Shown here: positions 35,573 through 43,682 of the stretch, in pieces
Position numbering within the stretch: position 1 is the stretch's first letter
How the letters are laid out: each line of letters begins with the position of its first letter
Assembly (NCBI GenBank): GCA_024696005.1
Contig: JAILHF010000029.1
Coordinates: 31,370-95,369 of the forward strand
DNA length: 64,000 bases
Direction: 5' to 3'
Source: Lachnospiraceae bacterium
Lineage (GTDB): Bacteria; Bacillota; Clostridia; Lachnospirales; Lachnospiraceae
Made by a program: the position numbers and the translations under genes
The notes under the pieces: model-generated
Told to the model about the DNA's origin: nothing
Database searches by the model: none
Seen by the model: the letters and a program-made list of their open reading frames with translations, nothing else

Positions 35573-37190
35573 TTCGCTCAGGATCATACTGAGCCTTCGC
35601 AATACGATCAATATCAACGGGATCCTGTACGGATTCCGCCGCATTCCGATCATCGGCAGATTGATCAGCGACCGCATCTACGGTGTTCCGGTCGTAAAAG
35701 GCCTGACGATGATCTTTTCGGTATTGACGGAGATCTTCAAGGCGGTCTGCGGAAAACTACTGTTGTTTGTGATCCTTTTCTTTTTTTCGGGCGGGGTCTG
35801 TTCCTTTTTTGAACGCCCGCAAAAGATCGGCTTCCTGGCGGGCTTCCTGTTGCTGTCCTGGATCTCGGCTTACTTCCAGCTTTTCTTTTATCCCCGTACG
35901 GAAACGACCTACGCCGTTCTTCACATGGGAATGGATGCAAAGGATTATGTCCGGGCGCTGATGTTTTACAAGGTGATCCTGGTATTCGCGTGCAACATCC
36001 TTTTCGGCGTTCCCGCGGCGCTCTTGGCCGGAGTCGACTGGTACGCCGTTCTGCTGTTGCCGTTTTCGGGAGTCGGTTTCATCATGATGCGCCTGGGCAT
36101 GCAGATGCTGGTGTACAAATGGAGGGCGGATTCGAGGCGGAAACGCGGAAAGAGCATGGAAAAGCTGTCGATCGAAGGAAACGTGATCGTAAGCCTCCTG
36201 ATCCTGTTTGCACTGTTTTTCGGTGGCCCGTTCGCGATCGTGGCAGCGATCGCTTACGATGCATATTGGGCAGTGCTGCTCCTCCTTGCCCTGGGCGTGC
36301 CGGCCGGCCTTCTGGGGCTTTCGCTCATCCGCCGCTTTCCGGAAAGGCTTTACCGAACGGCGATCGTCAGCGAGAAAGCCATAAGGGACGAGATACAGAT
36401 CCGCAACAAAAACTACGGAAAGAAAAAGACCTCGTTTGCGATCAACGAAGCAAAGGGCGACACCACGGGGGCGAAGGGATACCGGCTCCTCGACTCGCTG
36501 TTCATGAAACGACACGCGTCCGTTCTCTGGGGCAGGACCCTGCTCTTTGGCATCGGGACGGCACTCATGATCGCTCTGGCATCGGTCTATCTGTATTTTG
36601 AACTGCGTGAGTTCGCGCAGCCGTCACAGTCCACGCTGCGCTGGCTGTTCTCACGGCATCCGGGCCTGTTTACGATGCTTCTGTTCATGATCAATACCGG
36701 AGACAACGTGATGTATACGATGTACACGAATTGCGATACGACTCTGTTGTCCTACAGTTTTTACAGGAAACCGGAAGCGCTGCGTACGATGTTCGGCCTG
36801 CGTCTGGTCGACGTGTTCAAACTCAATCTCCCTCCTGCGATCCTGCTCGCGGGCTTTGGTGTAGTGACGCTTGCCCTGACGGGAGGCGAGGACTATGCCC
36901 TGCAATACCTGTTCACGGTCCTGGAGATCCTGATCGCCCTGGTGTATTTTTCGGCGCGCGGCGTGGTCCGTTTCTACCTGCTCCAGCCGTATTCCGGCGC
37001 GGAAAAGATCAAGAATCTTTTCACAGGCTTCCTGTCGTTCCTTCTCTTCATCGTCTGTACTGTTCTGCTTGTTTCGGGGATCTCGGCAGTGAAGCTGACG
37101 ATCGCGGGGTTCATCTTCGTGCCGGTCTATCTTCTGATCGCAGGAAAGCTTGTATATTCCCTGTCCCCGAAGGTCTTCAAAAACCGATAG
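35556..37190 (+). CDS. ABC transporter permease, ABC-2/EcsB-like
   Basis: A 544-residue membrane protein with about ten to twelve hydrophobic segments (for example KLLLFVILFFFSGGVCSFF, VIVSLLILFALFFGGPFAIV and LFIVCTVLLVSGISAV) and charged loops. It overlaps the ATPase gene by 17 bases, so it is surely that ATPase's partner. Large permeases of this size with an unusual ATPase signature recall EcsB- or YtrC-like exporters, but I cannot assign a subfamily. The C-terminal KLVYSLSPKVFKNR is cytoplasmic and basic. No peptide or bacteriocin gene is adjacent to hint at cargo. Confidence 0.75.
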   Translation: MRTIPNSLRIILSLRNTININGILYGFRRIPIIGRLISDRIYGVPVVKGLTMIFSVLTEIFKAVCGKLLLFVILFFFSGGVCSFFERPQKIGFLAGFLLLSWISAYFQLFFYPRTETTYAVLHMGMDAKDYVRALMFYKVILVFACNILFGVPAALLAGVDWYAVLLLPFSGVGFIMMRLGMQMLVYKWRADSRRKRGKSMEKLSIEGNVIVSLLILFALFFGGPFAIVAAIAYDAYWAVLLLLALGVPAGLLGLSLIRRFPERLYRTAIVSEKAIRDEIQIRNKNYGKKKTSFAINEAKGDTTGAKGYRLLDSLFMKRHASVLWGRTLLFGIGTALMIALASVYLYFELREFAQPSQSTLRWLFSRHPGLFTMLLFMINTGDNVMYTMYTNCDTTLLSYSFYRKPEALRTMFGLRLVDVFKLNLPPAILLAGFGVVTLALTGGEDYALQYLFTVLEILIALVYFSARGVVRFYLLQPYSGAEKIKNLFTGFLSFLLFIVCTVLLVSGISAVKLTIAGFIFVPVYLLIAGKLVYSLSPKVFKNR

Positions 37191-37240
37191 ACGCCGGGGG
37201 CTCATTGCGCATCGCGGCATGCGCGGAAAGGAGCCGGGAT

Positions 37241-39079
37241 ATGTCGTATGAAGAAATGAAAGCGCAGTACCTGAAAGGCTGGCGGACCTGGAATGTGCGC
37301 AGTGTGCTCTCGCACGTGCACATGCAGGATGGATTCGCGCTGAACCTGGCTTTTAAGGAATATCGCGAAGGGCATTATCTGAAAGAAACGCTGATCGGAC
37401 GCTTCGTGAACGAGTACGGACGGGAACCGGCAGAAACCGCGTTCCCCGGCATGCATGCGTTTGACGGAAGCTACACCGAGATGAGCCTGCGCTGGTGTGA
37501 CATGGAGATAAAAGCAGAATCTGCGGCGGAAGGGGATCGTCTGGTCCTTTTGGTCACCCCGGTCAAAAAGCAGCTCCGGCCTGCCATGCTTGTCCTGGAA
37601 GGCGGTTTCCTGTGGGGACGCCCCGGATGGGTGGAGAAAAAGGACGACACGCTCGTCTCGCACAGCCCATGTGGCTCGCAGGTCGTTTCTTCTACGGGAA
37701 AGGAAATGAGAGATGACAATATCCCCGTGCAGACGGCGTTTCTCTCACTGGTTCTGGACGGGCCGGTGGCGTTTTCTGTCGGGAAAGCCTGCAGCCTGAA
37801 GGAAGCAGAGGCTTTTATCGGAAGAAAGAAGGAAGAACATGCGCAAAAGAACCGCAGGTACGGAGCGCTGCAGCCCATGCATGAGGCGTTGGAATCCGCT
37901 CTGGCCTGGGATACCATCTATGACGCGAAGCACGACCGTGTCGTTTCACCGGTGAGCCGTCTCTGGAGCATCAGCAGCGGCGGATACGTGCTGTTCTGCT
38001 GGGACAATTTCTTCGCGGGATACATGGCTGCGTGGGGAGACAGGGCATTGGCGTACAGCAACCTGCGCGAGATCCTCAACGAACAGACGGAGGATGGCTT
38101 TGTGCCGAACCTTGCGTACGCGACGGGACAGGTGAGCGCGGACCGCTCGCAGCCGCCGGTGGGAAGCACGATGCTTTTGAAGACTTACCGGGTCTACCGG
38201 GAGAAGTGGATCGTGGAAGACATGTTTGATGAGCTGCTTCGCTGGAACCGCTGGTTCTGCGAGCATCGCATGAATGCGAGCGGTGCCCTTTGCTGGGGAA
38301 GCGATCCCATCCCCGTGCTGTACGGGAACCGTTGGGAGAGCGAAGGCGTGCACGATACCTACGGTGCGGCCCTGGAGAGCGGGCTCGACAATTCCCCGAT
38401 GTATGACGACATCCCCTTCAACAAAAATACGAACCGTCTGGAGCTCGAGGATGTGGGCCTGACGGGGCTCTACATCATGGACTGCAGGAGCCTGATCGAA
38501 CTGGCCGGGATCATCGGCAGGGATGATGCGGCAGAGGAATTGAAGGAGCGGCTTGCAAAAGCCTGTGCCGGCCTGGACGGGCTGTGGGATGAAGAGAACG
38601 GCTTTTACTACAACCGCAGGACCGATACGGGCGAGTTTTCACAAAGGATCTCACCCACGAACTTTTATGCGCTGTTCTCTCCGGAGGTCCCGCCCGAACG
38701 GCAGAGACGCATTGCGGAACACTATTTCAACAGCGAAGAGTTCTACGGCGAGTGGATGCTCCCGTCCATTGCCAGGAATGATCCGGCGTTTCCGGATCAG
38801 GAGTATTGGCGCGGACGCGTCTGGGCTCCGCTCAATTTCCTGGTGTATCTGGCACTGGAGGAGACAGAGCTTGCGGATGTGCGTCATGATCTTGCGGAGA
38901 AATCCCGCAAACTCTTCCTGAAAGAGTGGACGGAACACAGGCATGTTCACGAGAACTATTCCGCGATCAGCGGCGAGGGCTGTGACAGCGCAAACAGTGA
39001 CAGATTTTATCACTGGGGGGCGTTGTTGTGCATCATCGCCCTCCTGGATGCCGGAATGCAGCCGCCGGTGCAGGCCTGA
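37241..39079 (+). CDS. MGH1/GH63-like glycoside hydrolase
   Basis: A 612-residue cytoplasmic enzyme with a beta-sandwich N-terminal part (to about residue 215) and an (alpha/alpha)6-barrel. Recognisable motifs are YVLFCWDNFFAGYMAAWGD, LESGLDNSPMYDD, RISPTNFYALFSP, YWRGRVWAPLNFLVYLAL and the end SDRFYHWGALL. This pattern belongs to the GH63/mannosylglycerate-hydrolase-like clan; the substrate may be an alpha-glucoside or a glycerate glycoside. There is no signal peptide. ATG 37241 follows GGAAAGGAG; the track start at 36731 is inside the permease gene and false. The linkage cleaved is uncertain. Confidence 0.75.
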   Translation: MSYEEMKAQYLKGWRTWNVRSVLSHVHMQDGFALNLAFKEYREGHYLKETLIGRFVNEYGREPAETAFPGMHAFDGSYTEMSLRWCDMEIKAESAAEGDRLVLLVTPVKKQLRPAMLVLEGGFLWGRPGWVEKKDDTLVSHSPCGSQVVSSTGKEMRDDNIPVQTAFLSLVLDGPVAFSVGKACSLKEAEAFIGRKKEEHAQKNRRYGALQPMHEALESALAWDTIYDAKHDRVVSPVSRLWSISSGGYVLFCWDNFFAGYMAAWGDRALAYSNLREILNEQTEDGFVPNLAYATGQVSADRSQPPVGSTMLLKTYRVYREKWIVEDMFDELLRWNRWFCEHRMNASGALCWGSDPIPVLYGNRWESEGVHDTYGAALESGLDNSPMYDDIPFNKNTNRLELEDVGLTGLYIMDCRSLIELAGIIGRDDAAEELKERLAKACAGLDGLWDEENGFYYNRRTDTGEFSQRISPTNFYALFSPEVPPERQRRIAEHYFNSEEFYGEWMLPSIARNDPAFPDQEYWRGRVWAPLNFLVYLALEETELADVRHDLAEKSRKLFLKEWTEHRHVHENYSAISGEGCDSANSDRFYHWGALLCIIALLDAGMQPPVQA

Positions 39080-39148
39080 CAGGGAGGAAGAAACCTTGTC
39101 GGAACGGACAACATTTTTAGCAGACAAATATCAAACGGAGATATACGC

Positions 39149-41302
39149 ATGACGATCCAACAGATACTTGCAACGGAACTGGGTATAAGGCTTTCTCAGG
39201 CAGAAGCAGCGGTAAAGCTGATTGATGAAGGGAATACGATCCCGTTCATTGCCCGCTACCGGAAGGAAGCGACCGGCTCATTGAACGATGAAGTGCTGCG
39301 TGATCTTTTTGAGCGGCTGACGTATCTGCGTGCCCTGGAAGAGCGCAAGGCGGTCATCCTGGCAAGCATAGAGTCGCAGGGAAAACTTGACGATACACTG
39401 CGGGAGGCGATCGAAGCGGCGCAGACGATGGTGGTTCTGGAAGACCTGTACCGCCCGTATAAACCGAAACGCGTGACACGGGCACAGATCGCGAAAAAGC
39501 GCGGACTGGAGGGCCTGGCGGCTACGATACTTCTGCAGACGGCCAAAGAGCCTCTGGAGAAGGAAGCGCAGCGTTATGTGTCGGCGGAAAAAGAAGTGCC
39601 GGATGCGGCGGCCGCGCTGAGCGGCGCGCAGGACATCATCGCCGAGATGATCTCGGACAACGCAGAGTACCGTGCGCATGTCCGGAAGCTTACCCGGGAC
39701 GAAGGCACGGTGAAAAGCAGTACAAAAGACGCGGAAGCCGAGAGCGTCTATGAGATGTATTACGACTTTTCGGAAGCGGTGAAGAAGATCGCGGGGCATC
39801 GTGTCCTGGCACTGAACCGCGGGGAAGCCGAAAAGTTCCTGCAGGTAAAGATCCTCGCCCCGGAGGAAGAGATCCTGCATTATCTGGAAAAACAACTGAT
39901 CGTGCGGGACAATCCCCACACTTCTCCTCTTCTGGAGAATGCCTGCCGGGATGCGTATTCACGCCTGATCGCCCCGTCCATTGAGCGCGAGATCCGCTCC
40001 GAGCTTACCGAACAGGCAGAGGACGGCGCAATAAGGGTCTTCGGGAAAAATCTGGAGCAGCTTCTGATGTGCCGGCCCATAAGCGGCAAGGTGGTGCTGG
40101 GCTGGGATCCGGCTTTCCGTACGGGCTGCAAGCTGGCGGTCGTGGATGCGACCGGAAAGGTGCTGGATACCGCGGTGATCTTTCCCACCGCGCCACAGAA
40201 CAAGGTGGCGGAAGCAAAAGTGAAGCTGAAGGAGCTGATCGAAAAGCATGGCGTGGATCTGATCTCGCTGGGAAACGGCACGGCATCGCGGGAATCGGAG
40301 CAGGTGATCGTCGGGCTGATCCGGGAACTGCAGCGGCCGCTTTCCTATGTCATCGTGGATGAAGCGGGAGCGTCCGTGTATTCGGCAAGCAAGCTGGCAA
40401 CGGAGGAATTCCCGCAGTTTGATGTGGGACAGCGCAGCGCGGCTTCGATCGCAAGGCGCCTGCAGGATCCGCTCGCGGAACTGGTCAAGATCGATCCGAA
40501 GTCGATCGGAGTAGGGCAGTACCAGCATGACATGAACCAGAAGAAGCTTCAGGCCGCTCTGGGCGGCGTGGTGGAGAGCAGCGTAAACCGCGTGGGTGTG
40601 GACCTGAATACGGCATCGGCTGCCCTGCTCTCCCGTGTTTCGGGCATCAGCGGCCCCATCGCGAAAAACATCGTGGAGTACCGCGAGACAAACGGCGTTT
40701 TTCGGGACAGGAAGGAACTGCTGAAGGTTCCGAAGCTTGGCCCGAAGACCTTTGAACAGTGCGCGGGCTTTTTGCGCATCCGGGACGGGAAGCAGCCGCT
40801 GGATGCGACCGGCGTGCATCCGGAATCCTATAAGGCCGCAGCGGAACTGCTTAAAAAACTGGGCCTGGATGCGGAAGAGATCAAAAAGGGCTGGAAAGAG
40901 CAGACACCCGTGAAAGTATCCGAACGGGTGAAGGACCGGAAAGCAATGGCCCGGGAGCTGGGCATCGGAGAGATCACGCTTGCGGACATCCTGAAAGAAC
41001 TGGAAAAGCCGGGACGCGACCCGCGTGAAGACATGCCGGCACCCATCCTGAAGGAGGATGTGCTGAGCATGGAGGATCTGACGCCCGGCATGGTCCTGAA
41101 GGGCACGGTGCGCAATATTGTGGATTTCGGCGCATTCGTGGACATCGGCGTCCACCAGGACGGTCTGGTGCATGTATCAAGGATGTCCGACAAGTTTGTA
41201 AAGCATCCGCTGGAAGTCGTGCACGTGGGTGACATTGTGGAGGTAAAGGTTGTGGAGGTGGACCTGAAGAAAAAACGCATCTCCCTGAGCATGAAATTGT
41301 GA
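39149..41302 (+). CDS. tex: RNA-binding transcriptional accessory protein Tex
   Basis: A 717-residue Tex protein. It has the N-terminal NTIPFIARYRKEATGSLND, the central YqgF-like region (GWDPAFRTGCKLAVVD), the helix-hairpin-helix pair (TASAALLSRVSGISGPIAKNIV) and a C-terminal S1 domain (GMVLKGTVRNIVDFGAFVDIGVHQDGLVHVS). Tex binds nucleic acids and affects transcription; in some pathogens it is needed for toxin expression. All domains are complete and in the standard order. It is followed after four bases by the APH-fold gene, so the two may share an mRNA. Confidence 0.95.
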   Translation: MTIQQILATELGIRLSQAEAAVKLIDEGNTIPFIARYRKEATGSLNDEVLRDLFERLTYLRALEERKAVILASIESQGKLDDTLREAIEAAQTMVVLEDLYRPYKPKRVTRAQIAKKRGLEGLAATILLQTAKEPLEKEAQRYVSAEKEVPDAAAALSGAQDIIAEMISDNAEYRAHVRKLTRDEGTVKSSTKDAEAESVYEMYYDFSEAVKKIAGHRVLALNRGEAEKFLQVKILAPEEEILHYLEKQLIVRDNPHTSPLLENACRDAYSRLIAPSIEREIRSELTEQAEDGAIRVFGKNLEQLLMCRPISGKVVLGWDPAFRTGCKLAVVDATGKVLDTAVIFPTAPQNKVAEAKVKLKELIEKHGVDLISLGNGTASRESEQVIVGLIRELQRPLSYVIVDEAGASVYSASKLATEEFPQFDVGQRSAASIARRLQDPLAELVKIDPKSIGVGQYQHDMNQKKLQAALGGVVESSVNRVGVDLNTASAALLSRVSGISGPIAKNIVEYRETNGVFRDRKELLKVPKLGPKTFEQCAGFLRIRDGKQPLDATGVHPESYKAAAELLKKLGLDAEEIKKGWKEQTPVKVSERVKDRKAMARELGIGEITLADILKELEKPGRDPREDMPAPILKEDVLSMEDLTPGMVLKGTVRNIVDFGAFVDIGVHQDGLVHVSRMSDKFVKHPLEVVHVGDIVEVKVVEVDLKKKRISLSMKL

Positions 41303-41306
41303 GAAA

Positions 41307-42248
41307 ATGCCGATCGAAGAACTATGCGCGGAATTTGACATACACGGGATCGTCCGGACACGGACGGCCGAGGGAGGGCACATCAACGTTACCCGCATCA
41401 TAGACGCGGAAAGCGGAAGATATGTGCTCCAGCGTCTGCATCCGAAGATGGATGTCTCGAAGCTGGCGCGCAATTACAGCCTTTATTCCGGAGTCTGCGA
41501 CAGGCATGGCTGGCTGTATCCGGTCTGGCTTGCCGGCAGGGAAGGAAGCTGCTTTGTCCGTGACAGTGAGGGCTTTTTCTGGAGGATGTATCCTTTTCTG
41601 GAAGGGGAGATCAGGGAAGCACCCCTGAGCGGGAAACTCCTGTATTCCTGCGGACAGGGACTGGCCGTGATGCATGCGATATTTGCCGAAATGCCCGCCG
41701 AGCCGGAAGCTGTCTATCCGGGGCTTCACGATACGGCGAAGTATTACCGGGAGTACAGGCAGATCCTGGACGGCGAAGAAGTGTGCGGGGAGCTTCGGGA
41801 TGCCGGGCTGGAAGAGCTGATCGAAAAGCGCATGGAGAAGCTGCCGGATGCTACGGCGGAAAAGTGCTCGGTGGTGCACGGGGATACCAAGCTTTCCAAC
41901 ATCCTGTTCCGGAACGGGAAGGTGGCCGGCTGTCTCGATTTGGATACGATCATGAAGGGCTCGATCTGTGAAGACATTGCCGACTGTCTGCGCTCCTGCT
42001 GCGTCCGGGGGGCCGGACCGGAGGCGGCTGTATCGGAGTGCCTGATTGCGGGCTATGCGGACGCCTCGGGGCAGATCACGGAGGCGGAACTGAAGGAGCG
42101 TGTGCCCGCGGTATTTGACAGGATCTGTTTTGAACTGGGGCTCAGATACTATGCGGATGCGATCTCCGGAGGGAAGAGATTCGGGGAGCGCTATCCCGGA
42201 TACCGCATGGAGCGGGCAAGACAGCTGCTGATACGGGAGAGGCGCTGA
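41307..42248 (+). CDS. APH-fold phosphotransferase, N-acetylhexosamine-kinase-like
   Basis: A 313-residue kinase of the aminoglycoside phosphotransferase fold. The catalytic loop is VVHGDTKLSNILF and the metal-binding aspartates are in GCLDLDTIMKG. The DLDT-x-M version of the second motif is typical of N-acetylhexosamine 1-kinase (NahK)-like and homoserine-kinase-like enzymes rather than drug-modifying ones. The N-terminal part (GGHINVTRII, YVLQRLHPK) is the nucleotide-binding lobe. A role in sugar metabolism is plausible given the glycosidase nearby, but is inference. It starts 4 bases after tex. Confidence 0.75.
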   Translation: MPIEELCAEFDIHGIVRTRTAEGGHINVTRIIDAESGRYVLQRLHPKMDVSKLARNYSLYSGVCDRHGWLYPVWLAGREGSCFVRDSEGFFWRMYPFLEGEIREAPLSGKLLYSCGQGLAVMHAIFAEMPAEPEAVYPGLHDTAKYYREYRQILDGEEVCGELRDAGLEELIEKRMEKLPDATAEKCSVVHGDTKLSNILFRNGKVAGCLDLDTIMKGSICEDIADCLRSCCVRGAGPEAAVSECLIAGYADASGQITEAELKERVPAVFDRICFELGLRYYADAISGGKRFGERYPGYRMERARQLLIRERR

Positions 42249-42417
42249 GGAGGACACTTTGGGCATGTTTATGGTTATTTTTGCCTATAATCCGGTGAAA
42301 TCAGGCGTTTTTTAAGTTATTTTATGAATTGCATTGTGTCGGGCTCCTATGGTATCCTAAAAATACTGTGAAAAAGGGCATCTGTGTCCCGGGAAAATCT
42401 ATTGGAGGGTATAAGTG

Positions 42418-43563
42418 ATGAAGAAACGTATTTTGGCCGGTCTTTTGACCTTTACGATGGCCGTCGGACAGTTCATGCCCGTTGTCGCTGCCGGTGAAGA
42501 TACCGAAGTGGTGATCAGCGCGGAAGAGACGACGGAAGAGAGCAGCGAAGAAGCAGCAGAAGCTGCTGAGGATGCGGAAAGCGATGCTCTTGTGGTAGAT
42601 CTTGCAACGCTCAGTCTGGAGGAGCGCGAGCAGCTGGGCGAGCTTGTTGAGTCCAAGGTCATCTCCGACCAGAACGGGGAGAAGGTTGTTGAGAATGTTT
42701 ACGAGCTCAATGTTGTCTTTGAGGGAGGTCTTCCGGATGCCGCAGAGTATGCGGACGGGCTTTATGTGGAGGATCCCGAGACCCTGCAGGCAAGCTCCAT
42801 TCCCCCTTATATCGGAGTGGGAACGCCTCTTACGCAGAATGTTGCCACGGCAGCTACTTTCAGCTGCGACCAGGGAACCTTTAATCTGGGGACCAAGGTT
42901 TACTATTACACCCACATCAATTACCGCGGCAAGAAGGTCAAGCCCGTAGATGACCTTGGCGCAACCGTGACGGAGAGCGGCCTGTACGCGATGGCGGAAA
43001 AGCTGAGCGGTCTTTCCACGGTTCCCCATGACCTGATCAAGTGGAAGCTCACCCCGAAGAAGAACACGAAGGCCAACGGCGGCGCATACTTTACGATCAA
43101 AGCAAGCGTCAACGGCAAGGTTGCAAAGTCCATCGGCATCACCAAGAAGACCCTCACGACCTACAAGAAGGCTGTTAAGGAGTTTAACAAGGCTGTCAAG
43201 GGCTTCCAGTTTACCTTCACGATCGATCCGGTAAACTTTGACTACATGATGTCCGACTGGACCAGATATACGAGCTGGACGATGCATTTTGTCGATTATT
43301 ATCTGGGCAACGTCTATCAGTATACGGAGGTGGTAGGTCCCCGCGTTAAATGCTGGATCAGACCGGATCAGGATCCTTATATCACGAGAAAATGGACCAA
43401 GCCTTCGGCCAAGGATGTCTCCATCAAGAAGAATACGGACAAGAAATTCAGGGTCACCGCAAACAACCTTAACTACGGCAGCAACGGTTATTACAGTATG
43501 TCGGTGTCAAAGGGAAAAGACGGAAGATACTATGCTGATTTCGAATTCACCAGAACCCGCTGA
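42418..43563 (+). CDS. Secreted protein of unknown function
   Basis: A 381-residue secreted protein. A signal peptide (KKRILAGLLTFTMAVGQFMPVVAA) is followed by an acidic Glu/Thr/Ala-rich stretch to about residue 55, then a soluble domain. This has many aromatic and lysine residues, with CDQGTFNLGTKVYYYTHINY near its start and DYYLGNVYQYTEVVGPRVKCW later. I recognise no family. It has no LPXTG, SLH or Ig-like repeats. ATG 42418 lies 8 bases after GGAGGG. A possible promoter is TTGCAT-N18-TATCCT (42329-42358). Monocistronic, with a strong terminator. It lies directly upstream of the two-component system and could be its output or an input ligand. Confidence 0.6.
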   Translation: MKKRILAGLLTFTMAVGQFMPVVAAGEDTEVVISAEETTEESSEEAAEAAEDAESDALVVDLATLSLEEREQLGELVESKVISDQNGEKVVENVYELNVVFEGGLPDAAEYADGLYVEDPETLQASSIPPYIGVGTPLTQNVATAATFSCDQGTFNLGTKVYYYTHINYRGKKVKPVDDLGATVTESGLYAMAEKLSGLSTVPHDLIKWKLTPKKNTKANGGAYFTIKASVNGKVAKSIGITKKTLTTYKKAVKEFNKAVKGFQFTFTIDPVNFDYMMSDWTRYTSWTMHFVDYYLGNVYQYTEVVGPRVKCWIRPDQDPYITRKWTKPSAKDVSIKKNTDKKFRVTANNLNYGSNGYYSMSVSKGKDGRYYADFEFTRTR

Positions 43564-43588
43564 TCGCAGCTGATCCGAAAGAATCATT

Positions 43589-43619
43589 CCGGCACAGTCC
43601 CGACTGTGCCGGTTTTTTT
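43589..43619 (+). terminator. Rho-independent terminator after the secreted-protein gene
   Basis: CCGGCACAGT and ACTGTGCCGG pair perfectly around CCCG, followed by seven T. Confidence 0.9.
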
Positions 43620-43631
43620 GTACGAAGGCAT

Positions 43632-43676
43632 TACCTACTTTAGGGGGTAGGCAGAAAACGGAGAATCCGCTATAGT
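43632..43676 (+). promoter_or_regulatory. TACCTAC...GGTA activator element plus -10 of the sensor-kinase operon
   Basis: TACCTACTTTAGGGGGTA (43632-43649), 21 bases, then TATAGT (43671-43676). There is no -35 hexamer. Only six bases separate the -10 from the ATG at 43683, so the mRNA may be leaderless. The same element occurs at 14431 and 46523. Confidence 0.65.
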
Positions 43677-43682
43677 TGAAGC

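Noticed and set aside
36731-37240. 5' extension of the glycosidase frame into the ABC permease
   Set aside because: The permease frame is clearly coding there; AAAGGAG before 37241 sets the real start.
42259-42291. TTGGGC ... TATAAT as a promoter for the secreted protein at 42418
   Set aside because: The spacer is 21 bases and the leader would be over 120 bases; TTGCAT-N18-TATCCT nearer the gene is a better, still weak, candidate.
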